NCBI GenBank assembly: GCA_963715405.1 | Contig: OY970239.1 | Span: 1,984,001-2,048,000 of the forward strand | From: JALZKA01 sp963715405 | GTDB lineage: Bacteria; Actinomycetota; Thermoleophilia; Solirubrobacterales; 70-9 | Length of the DNA stretch: 64,000 nt | Direction: 5' to 3' | In this document: positions 45,449 to 53,573 of the stretch, in pieces | Numbering within the stretch: the first letter of the stretch is position 1 | How the letters are laid out: each line of letters opens with the position of its first letter | Notes under the pieces: generated by a model | Told to the model about the DNA's origin: nothing | Database searches by the model: none | The model's input: the letters and a program-made list of their open reading frames with translations, nothing else | Program-made: the position numbers and the translations under genes

Positions 45449-45552
45449 GGTCGGGCAAGCCTCCTCCAGGAGGCTAAGGAAAAAGCAGGGACCTAGCGGC
45501 CTCGGTCCACAGAGATCAAATTACTAGGCCTCCTGGAGGGGGCTGCCCGACC
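45449..45552. repeat. Structured dispersed element, copy 2
   Basis: Outer arms GGTCGGGCA (45449-45457) and TGCCCGACC (45544-45552) pair perfectly but differ from those of copy 1. The inner 16-bp arms GCCTCCTCCAGGAGGC (45459-45474) and GCCTCCTGGAGGGGGC (45528-45543) match copy 1, with one change that still allows a G-U pair. Read on the minus strand, the core shares AATTTG(A/G)TCTCT, CGAGGC and TTTCCTTA with copy 1. It lies between the convergent cyclase and desaturase genes, as copy 1 lies between convergent genes. Confidence 0.85.
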
Positions 45553-45578
45553 GCCCCTAGGCGTCGAATCGGCGGAGG

Positions 45579-46628
45579 CTACGAAGTTGCTGAGGAAAGC
45601 TCGGAGGGCGCCCGGCGAGCGTTGCGGCGAGCTTCGGCAAACGTGACGAGCTTGCCCCGCTCCTCGTCCCAGAGCTTGAGCCGGGTCGAGCGGATCCCGT
45701 CCATGAAGGTCAGGACGGGCACCGAATGGAAGATCTCGTTGTCGTCATGCGCTGCCTGAAGGTTGTAGTTCGGAATCCGCGCGTTCAGGTGGTGCACGTG
45801 GTGGAGGCCGATGTTGCCGGTGAAGAACTGAAGCGGCTGAGGGAGGCGGAGGTAAGAGCTGCCGCGAAGTGCCGCGTCCTCGTACTTCCAGGTGTCGGCG
45901 TTCTCCCAGTACACGTCCTCGAACTGGTGCTGGACGTAAAACAGCCAGACCCCGGCCGAGCCCGCCATGAACACGGTCGGCGCCTGTATCAAGAGGTAGT
46001 CGAGCGGGCCGATGAGAACGCAGATCCCGCCGACGAGAACGAGCAGCGCCAAGTTCGTCACGTGGACGCTTCGAGTGAGCTTCTTCGAGGCGTTCTTCGG
46101 GGGAATGCGAGGCCCGATCACGAGCGACCACAGCGGACCGATCGTGAACATGACCATGGGATGGCGGAAGAGCCAGTACCCGAGCTTCTTGAGCGGCGAC
46201 GCGGCGTGCCACTCGGCGACGGTCAGCGTCGGAACATCGCCCTGGCCGCGGCGATCGAGGTCGCCCGCGGTGCCGTGATGAGCGGCGTGGCTGAAGCGCC
46301 AGTTCGAGAACGGATGCATCACCACCAGCCCGAGCCCCACTCCCCACGCGTTGTTCGCCTTCCGCGACTGGAAAAGCGATCCGTGGGTGCAATCGTGAAA
46401 GAGGATGAACGTTCGGAGCAGGAAGCCCGACGCGGGGATGGCAACCGCGAGGACCAGCCAATAGGAAACGTCGAGCAGGAAGTACATGACAACGGACAGG
46501 GCGACGTAGGGCACGAGCGATGTCGCGATGTCGAGCCAGGTCCTCCACGCGACCGGGCGGGAGTACGAGTCGAGCGCCGTTGCCCATTCGGGCCGCTTTC
46601 GAGTCGGGTTGATGGTGTCTGTACTCAT
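45579..46628 (-). CDS. Membrane fatty acid desaturase
   Basis: 349 residues from ATG at 46628 (MSTDTINPTR); an ATG at 46652 is also in frame. The three histidine boxes of membrane di-iron desaturases are HDCTHGS, HAAHHGT and HHVHHLN, set between paired hydrophobic stretches (LVPYVALSVVMYFLLDVSYW). It introduces a double bond into acyl chains of lipids or CoA/ACP substrates. A TTAGG-N4-CCTAA palindrome about 30 bp upstream of the start is a likely operator. Confidence 0.94.
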   Translation of the reverse strand: MSTDTINPTRKRPEWATALDSYSRPVAWRTWLDIATSLVPYVALSVVMYFLLDVSYWLVLAVAIPASGFLLRTFILFHDCTHGSLFQSRKANNAWGVGLGLVVMHPFSNWRFSHAAHHGTAGDLDRRGQGDVPTLTVAEWHAASPLKKLGYWLFRHPMVMFTIGPLWSLVIGPRIPPKNASKKLTRSVHVTNLALLVLVGGICVLIGPLDYLLIQAPTVFMAGSAGVWLFYVQHQFEDVYWENADTWKYEDAALRGSSYLRLPQPLQFFTGNIGLHHVHHLNARIPNYNLQAAHDDNEIFHSVPVLTFMDGIRSTRLKLWDEERGKLVTFAEARRNARRAPSELSSATS

Positions 46629-46658
46629 GCGCGTTGGATGCAGGCTAGCCATTGTGAG

Positions 46659-46672
46659 TTAGGGCTACCTAA
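46659..46672. promoter_or_regulatory. TTAGG-N4-CCTAA palindrome upstream of the desaturase
   Basis: TTAGG-GCTA-CCTAA, 5-bp perfect arms, 31 bp before the desaturase ATG. The arms equal the ends of the DtxR/IdeR consensus, but the spacing (4 instead of 9) is too short for that protein. A second inverted repeat GCAGAT-N10-ATCTGC (46680-46701) lies just upstream. Confidence 0.45.
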
Positions 46673-46729
46673 TTCTGCCGCAGATACCGACCGGCATCTG
46701 CATCATTACCCCCTCTGCAACGGGACAAT

Positions 46730-47617
46730 CTACGTCGTCGCGAAGAATCGGCCTATGCGTGCAGTTGAGGCTACAGCCTCGGGCGTGATCGGGAAGATGG
46801 GCCAGACGTGGATCAGGTCGTGGCCGATCTCGAGCTCGACCTCGACTCCTGCGCGGGACGCCTCCTCGGCGAAGCTGACAGCGTCGTCGTAGAGGATCTC
46901 GTGCGTTCCGACCTGGATCAGGATCGGTGGCAGCCCCGCCAGGTCCGCGAAGAGGGGCGAGCACAAAGGATCGCGTGGATCGGCCCCGCCCAGATATCTC
47001 TCGGCGGCTTCCCTCAGGGAATGGTCGAGCACCGGGTCGCCTTCAAACCGCTCGTCCCAGGAAGGGCTCGTGCAGGTGAGATCAAGCCATGGCGAGAGCA
47101 GGCTGATCGCGCGTGGGAGCGGCTCCCCCGCTTCTCGAAGCACGCAGCACATGGCGACGGCAAGGCCGCCACCGGCGGAGTCTCCGGCGGCGAGGAGCCG
47201 CGAAGCGTCGCCATCCAGCTCGCGGGTGAGAGTGCGGCACGACGCCACCGCGTCATCGAGCGCGGCGGGAAACGGATGCTCTGGCGCCAGGCGATACTCG
47301 GGCAGGACCGCCGTAGCACCGGCCGCGCGCGCCAGGCGAGCGGCCAGCTCGGAATGGGAGCGCGCAGAGCCGCCGCCGTACCCGCCGCCATGGAGGTAGA
47401 GGAGAACATCATCGCCTGCCTCAGGGGGCTCGAGGCGGACGGCCGGGACGCCGCCCAGCTCGATCTCCATGCGGGCGACGTCGCCGGGCAGGGGAAAGAT
47501 GTTCGCGAGCCCGTCGAGCCGGTCGCGCCGCTCCTGGATCGTTCGCGTGGCCGGATCGGATGACTTTTGCTGGGCGAAGAGCAGCTCAACGATCTGCTCG
47601 AGCTCTGCGCTTCGCAT
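46730..47617 (-). CDS. Alpha/beta hydrolase, hormone-sensitive-lipase type
   Basis: 295 residues. HSL-family motifs are LLYLHGGGYGGGSARSH (oxyanion hole), EYRLAPEHPFPAALDD, the nucleophile elbow AAGDSAGGGLAVAM, Asp in GTHEILYDD and His in GHDLIHVWPIF. It should hydrolyse short acyl esters in the cytoplasm. Divergent from the exonuclease gene with 26 bp between starts, and upstream of the desaturase on the same strand. Confidence 0.94.
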   Translation of the reverse strand: MRSAELEQIVELLFAQQKSSDPATRTIQERRDRLDGLANIFPLPGDVARMEIELGGVPAVRLEPPEAGDDVLLYLHGGGYGGGSARSHSELAARLARAAGATAVLPEYRLAPEHPFPAALDDAVASCRTLTRELDGDASRLLAAGDSAGGGLAVAMCCVLREAGEPLPRAISLLSPWLDLTCTSPSWDERFEGDPVLDHSLREAAERYLGGADPRDPLCSPLFADLAGLPPILIQVGTHEILYDDAVSFAEEASRAGVEVELEIGHDLIHVWPIFPITPEAVASTARIGRFFATT

Positions 47618-47643
47618 CCACGGGAAGCTACCGTGACGCGTCC

Positions 47644-48510
47644 ATGCCGAAGCCCCTTCTCGCGGTCGACGCGCCCTCGCTGCTCTACCGGGCTTTCTAT
47701 GCCCTGCCCGACTCGATCACCGACTCCGAAGGCGTCTCGGTCAATGCGCTCCTGGGCGCGACAAACCTGATCCTCGCCGAGATCGAGGAGCACGATCCGC
47801 GAGCGGTCGTTATGTGCTTCGGCGCGGAAGCGGCCGCTTATCGCAAGAAGCTCCTTCCCGCCTATCACGCAGACCGCCCCGAGATGCCGGAGAAGCTCGT
47901 TCCTCAATGGGAGCGAGCCAAGCCTTTTTTCGAAGGGTTCGGCTGGACGGTCCGGCGCCACGCGACGCTCGAGGCCGACGACCTCCTCGGAACGCTCGCA
48001 AAGCTCGAGTCTGACGCGGGCGGCACCACCCTGCTCCTCACGGGCGATCGCGACATGTTCCAGTGCGCTTCCGGTGTTGTCACAGTGCTCTACGTACGAA
48101 CCGGTCGCCGCGGGGCTGAGCCGATCGGGCCCAAGGAGGTGAAGGCCCGCTACGGGATTGGGCCCGAGCTCGTCCCTGACTTCATCGCCCTTCGGGGCGA
48201 CCCCTCCGACGGCATCCCTGGCGCAAAGGGCGTCGGCGAGAAAGGAGCGGCGGAGCTACTCCGGGAGCACGGCTCGCTCGAAAACCTGCTCGAGAGCGCG
48301 CTGCGCATCAAGCGCCCGGCCCTTCGCACGACGCTCACCTCGACGGCGAACGAGATCCGCTCCTACCTCGACATCGCGACACTCAGAGACGCGAAGCTCG
48401 ACCGCCCGGAAGACGCGCCGACGAACCTCAAGGGCGGCGCCCGCTCCGCTCGGAGGCACGGCATGAACCGCCTTGCGGAGCGCCTCGAAAAGATGGCCGC
48501 GCAGGCCTAG
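47644..48510 (+). CDS. 5'-3' exonuclease (FEN/PolA N-terminal type)
   Basis: 288 residues from ATG at 47644 (MPKPLLAVDAPSLLYRAFYA). Metal-binding acidic clusters are seen at LEADDLLGTLAKLE and LLLTGDRDMFQCAS, and the helix-hairpin-helix segment is SDGIPGAKGVGEKGAAELLR. No polymerase domain follows, so this is a stand-alone flap or 5' exonuclease for Okazaki processing or repair. The DNA-binding arch residues PAYHADRPEMP are conserved. Confidence 0.93.
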   Translation: MPKPLLAVDAPSLLYRAFYALPDSITDSEGVSVNALLGATNLILAEIEEHDPRAVVMCFGAEAAAYRKKLLPAYHADRPEMPEKLVPQWERAKPFFEGFGWTVRRHATLEADDLLGTLAKLESDAGGTTLLLTGDRDMFQCASGVVTVLYVRTGRRGAEPIGPKEVKARYGIGPELVPDFIALRGDPSDGIPGAKGVGEKGAAELLREHGSLENLLESALRIKRPALRTTLTSTANEIRSYLDIATLRDAKLDRPEDAPTNLKGGARSARRHGMNRLAERLEKMAAQA

Positions 48511-48514
48511 AGGC

Positions 48515-49273
48515 CTAGAGGTATCGCCGCGCCGCGTCGTCCGCGGAGGCGCCATACGAGCCGCCGAAGAGGAGGGCGTGAACGAGAAGCGGCAGGAGCT
48601 GCCAGAGGGCCACGCGCTCAGCGTGCCCGTCGGCGAGGGGTGCCGCCTCCTCGTAAGCGGCGAAGATTCGCTCGCTCGGCGATCCGAAGAGGCGAAGCAT
48701 CGACAGGTCGACCTCGCGGTGGCCGCCGTATGCAGCGGGATCGATCAGCCAGGCCCGGCCATCGGCGCCCCCCAGGACGTTGCCGCTCCAAAGGTCGCCA
48801 TGGAGGCGCGACGGCGGCTCGACAGGACCGGCCAACCGGTCGATCCGCTCGCAAACGCCCTCCACCGCTTCGCGGCCGGCATCCGAGAGGTTTCCGGTGG
48901 CCTCGGCTCGAGCCGCGAGCGGGGAGAGCATCTGCTCCGCGTAGAGCGCCGGCCAGCTCTCGGCTGGGGCCAGCTCGAGCTCCGCAAGTCCAAGCCTCAG
49001 GATGCGATCCGGGGCCTCCGGGGGCATCGAGCCATGACTCGGGGCGCCCAGCGCATGCATCCCCGCGATCGCGCGCCCGAGGTCCTCGGCGCCCTCCGTG
49101 CTCAGGCTCCCGGTTTCGATCCGTTCGAGGGCGAGCCAGCCCGGATCGCCACCGAGCCCCAAGACCTCGGGCACCCTGATGCCGTCCGCCTCGGCCAGCC
49201 AGCGCAGCCCGGCCGCCTCCATCTCAAAGTCGGCGCGCCTCGCGTCTGGCCGCGACTTGCGGAACTCCCTCAC
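48515..49273 (-). CDS. Fructosamine/ketosamine-3-kinase family protein, start uncertain
   Basis: 252 residues if it starts at GTG 49273 (VREFRKSRPDARRADFEM). The kinase core includes EAAGLRWLAEADGIRVPEVL, the catalytic loop SRLHGDLWSGNVLGG and AWLIDPAAYGGHREVDLSML, all fructosamine-kinase signatures. The normal N-terminal glycine-rich strand is missing. An ATG overlapping the LMW phosphatase stop (ATGA near 49408) starts in another frame that ends at 49275, so a frameshift near the 5' end is possible. Would phosphorylate glycated protein amines for deglycation. Confidence 0.78.
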   Translation of the reverse strand: MREFRKSRPDARRADFEMEAAGLRWLAEADGIRVPEVLGLGGDPGWLALERIETGSLSTEGAEDLGRAIAGMHALGAPSHGSMPPEAPDRILRLGLAELELAPAESWPALYAEQMLSPLAARAEATGNLSDAGREAVEGVCERIDRLAGPVEPPSRLHGDLWSGNVLGGADGRAWLIDPAAYGGHREVDLSMLRLFGSPSERIFAAYEEAAPLADGHAERVALWQLLPLLVHALLFGGSYGASADDAARRYL

Positions 49274-49409
49274 CCGGAGAGGACCGAGTCCGGGTACGCG
49301 TGCCCGCGGGGGCGCACGGGACCGAGCCGGGCGCGGGAAGAGGGCGAAGCCTGTACCGGTTGGTACAGGCGAGTCCCGATGACCGCGATCCGGCGACGGG
49401 ATCCGTGCG

Positions 49410-49901
49410 TCATCCGTGGGTGCGGGTATCCGGACTCGGTCCTCTGGCCGGCGCGACCTCGTCGAGAAGCGCACGGCAGGAGCGCTCGACGATCTCGACC
49501 ACGTCGGCAAAGCCATCCTCGCCGCCGTAGTACGGGTCGGGCACGTCCAAGTCGCCGTCAGCGAACGAGCGGAGGAGCCTTACCTTCCCCCGGTCTTCAC
49601 CGGTGCGTGCCAGGCGCAGAAGGTCGTGCTCGTTCTGGCGATCCATCGCGATCAGGAGGTCAAAGCCCGCGAAGTCGCCATGGGAGACCTGTCTGGCCTC
49701 GCCGGTCAGCTCGACTCCCCGCTCGGCCGCGGCGGCCACCGACCGCTCATCCGGTGGGTAACCGATGTGCCAGTCGCCCGTGCCCGCGCTTTCAACCTCG
49801 ATCTCCTCCTCGAGCCCGCGCTCGGCGACGAGTCCGCGCATGACCGCCTCGGCGGTGGGCGAGCGGCAGATGTTGCCGAGGCAGACGAACAGGACGCGCA
49901 T
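49410..49901 (-). CDS. Low molecular weight protein-tyrosine phosphatase
   Basis: 163 residues from ATG at 49901. The active-site P-loop CLGNICRSPTAE opens at Cys7 (CX5R with Arg13). The general-acid loop is DVPDPYYGGEDGF. It removes phosphate from tyrosine or small arsenate-type substrates in the cytoplasm. In actinobacteria such enzymes often regulate surface polysaccharide export. Here the neighbour on the same strand is the kinase-like gene, whose possible ATG overlaps this stop. Confidence 0.94.
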   Translation of the reverse strand: MRVLFVCLGNICRSPTAEAVMRGLVAERGLEEEIEVESAGTGDWHIGYPPDERSVAAAAERGVELTGEARQVSHGDFAGFDLLIAMDRQNEHDLLRLARTGEDRGKVRLLRSFADGDLDVPDPYYGGEDGFADVVEIVERSCRALLDEVAPARGPSPDTRTHG

Positions 49902-49996
49902 GGCTCGGGAGGCTACGCCAGCTTTACCGGCTCGAATGCCGCCTCCATCGTTCCACGAGAGAAGCTTCATGGGTTATCCGTAGCATCACGGGGAAC

Positions 49997-51193
49997 ATGG
50001 GTTCGGCCATGAGCTCCAAAACGCGAAAAGGGGCAGCCCTGGATTCTCTTGAGAAGCTCGTCTCCCGCTTCGAGCCCGGGGACATGGACGTGCCCGGCGG
50101 CCGCGCGCGCATCCGGCTCGACGCCGGGAGCGCCGGCGAGGCCGACGTGGTGATCGAAGGCGGGGTGGCCAGCCTGGCCGAGCCGTCTGCGGCCGGAGAC
50201 GTCGACTCGATCCTCCGCGCCGGGCCTGGGGTCTGGGATGAGATCGCAAGCAACGTCCGCGCCGGAATGGTGGCCTATCGGGCGGGCCGGCTCGTGATCC
50301 GCGAGAACCTGCACCTCGGGGTCGGCTTTCTGGCAGCGACGAGCGGCGACACCGACCCAAGGCGCCTGCGCTTCGATCGCGTTCGCACAGCCAACCACGA
50401 TCTTTCGATCCTGAGCGCCGGCGAAGGAATCCCGCTTATCTGCATCCACGGGCTCGGCGGAACGAAGTCTTCGTTCCTGCCGACGGTCTCAGCGCTTGCG
50501 CCGGAAGGTTTCCGCGTCGTCGCGGTGGACCTGCCGGGCTTCGGCGACTCACACAAGCCGCGCTCGGGGCGCTACGACTCCGCTTGGTTCGCCCAAGCCA
50601 TCATCGAGCTGTGCGACGAGCTCGAGCTCGAGCGCGCGAACCTCGCCGGAAACAGCATGGGTGGAAGGGTCGCGATCGAGACGGGGCTCGTCCATCCCGG
50701 CCGCGTCGAGCGGATCGTCCTCCTCTCCCCCGCTCTCGCGTGGCTTCGCGAGCGCCAGTTTGCCTGGCTTGTGCGGCTTCCCCTCCCTCAGCTTGGGTTT
50801 CTCCAGCCGACTCCACGCTGGGCGATTGAGCCGATCGTCAGGCGCCTCGTCCCGGGAGCGACGGACGGCTGGGCCGCCGCAGGCGTCGACGAGTTCCTGC
50901 GGGCCTATCTCACTCCGAGCGGCCGGTACGCGTTCTATGAGTCGGCTCGCTCCATCTACATGGACGAGCCGCACGGCGACGACGGATTCTGGTCGCGGCT
51001 GGCGAAAATGGCCCCCGAGACGATGTTCGTCTGGGGCCGCCACGACCAGCTCATCCCGATCTCGTTCATGCGCCACGTCGAGAAGGCGCTGCCCGCGGCT
51101 CGCCACGTCGAGCTCGACTGCGGTCATGTCCCACAGGTCGAGTTGCCCGGCCCAACCCACCGGGCGATGGCCGAATTTCTGCGCGGCGCCTGA
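49997..51193 (+). CDS. SCP2-like domain fused to alpha/beta hydrolase
   Basis: 398 residues; the Met at codon 5 is an alternative start. Residues about 15-120 look like an SCP2 sterol-transfer domain (LEKLVSRFEPGDMDVPGG; VWDEIASNVRAGMVAYRAG; RLVIRENLHLGVGFLAATSG). Residues about 130-398 form a hydrolase with ICIHGLGGTKSSFLPT, nucleophile elbow LAGNSMGGRVA, Asp in VWGRHDQLIPI and His in DCGHVPQVELP. A lipid-binding module next to an esterase suggests a hydrolase acting on a bulky hydrophobic ester. Probably cytoplasmic. Confidence 0.87.
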   Translation: MGSAMSSKTRKGAALDSLEKLVSRFEPGDMDVPGGRARIRLDAGSAGEADVVIEGGVASLAEPSAAGDVDSILRAGPGVWDEIASNVRAGMVAYRAGRLVIRENLHLGVGFLAATSGDTDPRRLRFDRVRTANHDLSILSAGEGIPLICIHGLGGTKSSFLPTVSALAPEGFRVVAVDLPGFGDSHKPRSGRYDSAWFAQAIIELCDELELERANLAGNSMGGRVAIETGLVHPGRVERIVLLSPALAWLRERQFAWLVRLPLPQLGFLQPTPRWAIEPIVRRLVPGATDGWAAAGVDEFLRAYLTPSGRYAFYESARSIYMDEPHGDDGFWSRLAKMAPETMFVWGRHDQLIPISFMRHVEKALPAARHVELDCGHVPQVELPGPTHRAMAEFLRGA

Positions 51194-51199
51194 CCGCCC

Positions 51200-51400
51200 C
51201 TACTCTCGCGTCTCGCGCTCGGCCCGCTCCCGCTCGGCGAGCTTCTCCTTGAGATAGGCCGCCTTGTCGCGCCGCCGCTCGTGCTGATCGGCCTCGTCGG
51301 AGAGCTCCGACCCCTCAAGCAACTCGTGCTCGCGCGTCTCGCGCTGTTCCTGCTCCACCAGGAGCTCGTGCGTGTGGGTCTCGTCGTCCTTTGCGTCCAT
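51200..51400 (-). CDS. Small highly charged helical protein, 66 residues
   Basis: ATG at 51400: MDAKDDETHTHELLVEQEQR. The sequence is nearly all Glu, Arg, Lys, Asp and Gln with heptad character (AAYLKEKLAERERAERETRE). It lies between the hydrolase fusion and the phenylalanine hydroxylase gene. No family is recognised and low complexity limits confidence. It is convergent with the hydrolase gene, with 6 bases between the stops. Confidence 0.5.
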   Translation of the reverse strand: MDAKDDETHTHELLVEQEQRETREHELLEGSELSDEADQHERRRDKAAYLKEKLAERERAERETRE

Positions 51401-51415
51401 AGGGAGAACTATGCC

Positions 51416-52324
51416 CTAGCGGGCGACAGCTCGCGGCTCTGCGGCCGTGACGCCCAGGCGGGCCGGTGTGTCGTCGTCGCACGTCGCGAAGAAGTCGCCG
51501 ACGGCATCAATCAGATGCTCGAACGACTGGGCGCCGAAGAGGACCGGCTGGTAGTGCGTGATGTCGTATTCGAGAGTCGCCATCTGGGTGAAGTCGAGGG
51601 GGCGGATCTCCGCTCCCCGGAACTCCTCGATCTCGCCGTAGGAAGAAAGGAGTCCGGCGCCGTACGCGACGAGGTTGCCGCCCTCGCGCAGGACGCCGAA
51701 CTCCATCGTGAACCAGAAGGCGTCGGCCACGAGTTGTAGGCCCTCGGCCGTCTCCGTCCGGCGCGCGGCCTCGCCGGCGAGCCGGTTCACCTCGGCGAGC
51801 TGCGGGTCGGCGAGGAGGTGACCGTGGCCGATCACCTCGTGGATCAGGTCGGGCTCAGGGGTGTAGAGCGGCGCGTCGGGGTGGCGCACGTATTGCGTCG
51901 AATGAAAGCGCCGATCTGCCAGCGAGCCGTAGAAGTCGTCGAGCGGCACGATCCCCGCCGCCGGGACGTACTCGAAGCCCGTCAGGGGACTCAGGTTCCG
52001 GGTGATCTCCATGAGCTGGGGGATGCGGTCGCGCGGCAAATCGAGGGCAACGACCGCTTCGCGGAAGGCGCGGCAAGCGAGGCGCTCGTGCTTCGGCGCG
52101 AGCTCGCGCCAGACCGTCCGCCAGACCTCCTGCTCGGCCTCGGCGTAATCGATTTCCGGCACCGGCTCACCGTCGCGCCAATCGAGAGCCGCCGCGGCGA
52201 TCACGTTTCGCCGCTCGCGATAGGCGGGGTCATTGACGCCGGGGTGCTCGTCGTCGAGGTGGACCGTGACCTCGCCGTCGTCCGAGCGGGTGACGGGCGA
52301 GTAGAGCTGTGCCTCTTCGAACAT
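51416..52324 (-). CDS. phhA: Phenylalanine 4-monooxygenase
   Basis: 302 residues. The aromatic amino acid hydroxylase iron site is complete: His162 and His167 in DLIHEVIGHGHLL and Glu208 in FWFTMEFGV. FHSTQYVRHPDAPLYTPEPD supplies the pterin/substrate region. It converts phenylalanine to tyrosine with tetrahydropterin. The gene is 3 bp from homogentisate dioxygenase on the same strand, feeding tyrosine into the pathway encoded next door. Phe is inferred over Trp/Tyr from the cluster. Confidence 0.93.
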   Translation of the reverse strand: MFEEAQLYSPVTRSDDGEVTVHLDDEHPGVNDPAYRERRNVIAAAALDWRDGEPVPEIDYAEAEQEVWRTVWRELAPKHERLACRAFREAVVALDLPRDRIPQLMEITRNLSPLTGFEYVPAAGIVPLDDFYGSLADRRFHSTQYVRHPDAPLYTPEPDLIHEVIGHGHLLADPQLAEVNRLAGEAARRTETAEGLQLVADAFWFTMEFGVLREGGNLVAYGAGLLSSYGEIEEFRGAEIRPLDFTQMATLEYDITHYQPVLFGAQSFEHLIDAVGDFFATCDDDTPARLGVTAAEPRAVAR

Positions 52325-52327
52325 CGG

Positions 52328-53518
52328 TCAGCCCGTGGTCGTCGCGGCTGGTTCTTGCTCCGGCTCGGACCAGGACATGGCGTAGTCCGGCTGATCGAGC
52401 TCTCGTGAGAGACCCGAGAGCTTGAGCGGGCGGAACGTGTCCCACATGACCGCCAGCTCCTCGGTCCGTCTGGCGCCGAGCGAGGCCTCGACGAGACCGG
52501 GCTGCGGACCGTGCGGAAGCCCCGACGGGTGGAGCGTGATCATGCCGATATCCACGCCCTTTCGGCTGCCGAACTGGCCGTCGACGTAGTAGATGGCCTC
52601 CTCGGACTGGACGTTCGAGTGGTGGTAGGGCAGCGCGATCGCCTCTGGGTCGTAGTCGAGCTCGCGGGGGCAGAACGAGCAAATCACGAAATTCTGACCT
52701 TGGAACGTCTGGTGGACCGGCGGCGGCATGTGGATGCGTCCCGTGATGGGCTCGAAGTCGTCCGTGTTGAACGTGTACGGATAGACGTAGCCGTCCCATC
52801 CCACGACGTCGAACGGGTGGTAGTCGAGGACGTAGGCCTGGTGGCCGTCACGCACGCGGAGCATGAGCTCGTGCTCGTCCCGGTCGGTATGGGTGTGGAG
52901 CTCCGCCGGCGGGTGGAAGTCGCGCTGGGAGAAGGGCGCGTGCTCGAGGAGCTGCCCGTAGCGGTTTCGGTAGCGGTTTGGCGTCTCGATCTCGCCGGGC
53001 GTGTGGAAGCAGAGCCAGACTTGGTCGCCGGGCAGGGCCGAGTCCATCCGCACCCGGTAGGTGGTGCCGCGCGGGATCACGACGTAGTCGTGGGGGCGAT
53101 AGGGGACGTCGCCGAAGATCGTCTCGACTGTGCCGGTCCCGCGGTGGATGAAGAGAACCTCGTCGCCCTCGCCGTTGCGGTAGAAGCCTTCGCGCTCTGC
53201 GGTCGGCTTCGCGACTGCCACCTCGATGTCGCCGTTCCATTGAAGGAGCCGTCGCGACGTGAGCCAGTCGCCGCCGGGCTCGACCCCGTTTGTGTCGGTG
53301 AGGTGGTGGACGTGCGTCTCGGGTACCCACTCGTCGCGGATGATCGGCTGAAAGTCGCCGACTTCCGCGATGCGACAGGGCGAGTGGAGGTGGTAGAGGA
53401 TCGACTCGTTCCCCGAGAAGCCCTCGAAGCCGAGGACCTCCTCGGTGAGAAGCTTCCCGTCGCGCCGGAACTGGACGTGGCGCTTGGCGGGTACCTCTCC
53501 GAATTGCGCGTAGCGCAT
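52328..53518 (-). CDS. hmgA: Homogentisate 1,2-dioxygenase
   Basis: 396 residues from ATG at 53518 (MRYAQFGEVPAKRHVQFRRD); the frame runs further upstream antisense-free but overlaps HPPD in another frame. Cupin-type iron ligands and pathway motifs include DYVVIPRGTTYRV, LDYHPFDVVGWDGYVYPYTF, and LPYHHSNVQSEEAIYYVDGQ with HPSGLPHGPQPG. It opens the ring of homogentisate to maleylacetoacetate. Lies between hydroxylase and HPPD genes in one catabolic operon. Confidence 0.95.
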   Translation of the reverse strand: MRYAQFGEVPAKRHVQFRRDGKLLTEEVLGFEGFSGNESILYHLHSPCRIAEVGDFQPIIRDEWVPETHVHHLTDTNGVEPGGDWLTSRRLLQWNGDIEVAVAKPTAEREGFYRNGEGDEVLFIHRGTGTVETIFGDVPYRPHDYVVIPRGTTYRVRMDSALPGDQVWLCFHTPGEIETPNRYRNRYGQLLEHAPFSQRDFHPPAELHTHTDRDEHELMLRVRDGHQAYVLDYHPFDVVGWDGYVYPYTFNTDDFEPITGRIHMPPPVHQTFQGQNFVICSFCPRELDYDPEAIALPYHHSNVQSEEAIYYVDGQFGSRKGVDIGMITLHPSGLPHGPQPGLVEASLGARRTEELAVMWDTFRPLKLSGLSRELDQPDYAMSWSEPEQEPAATTTG

Positions 53519-53573
53519 CAGAACGCCTCCGTTGCCACTCGGGGAAACCTGCTTTCGCGCGTAAAGGCGCTCA

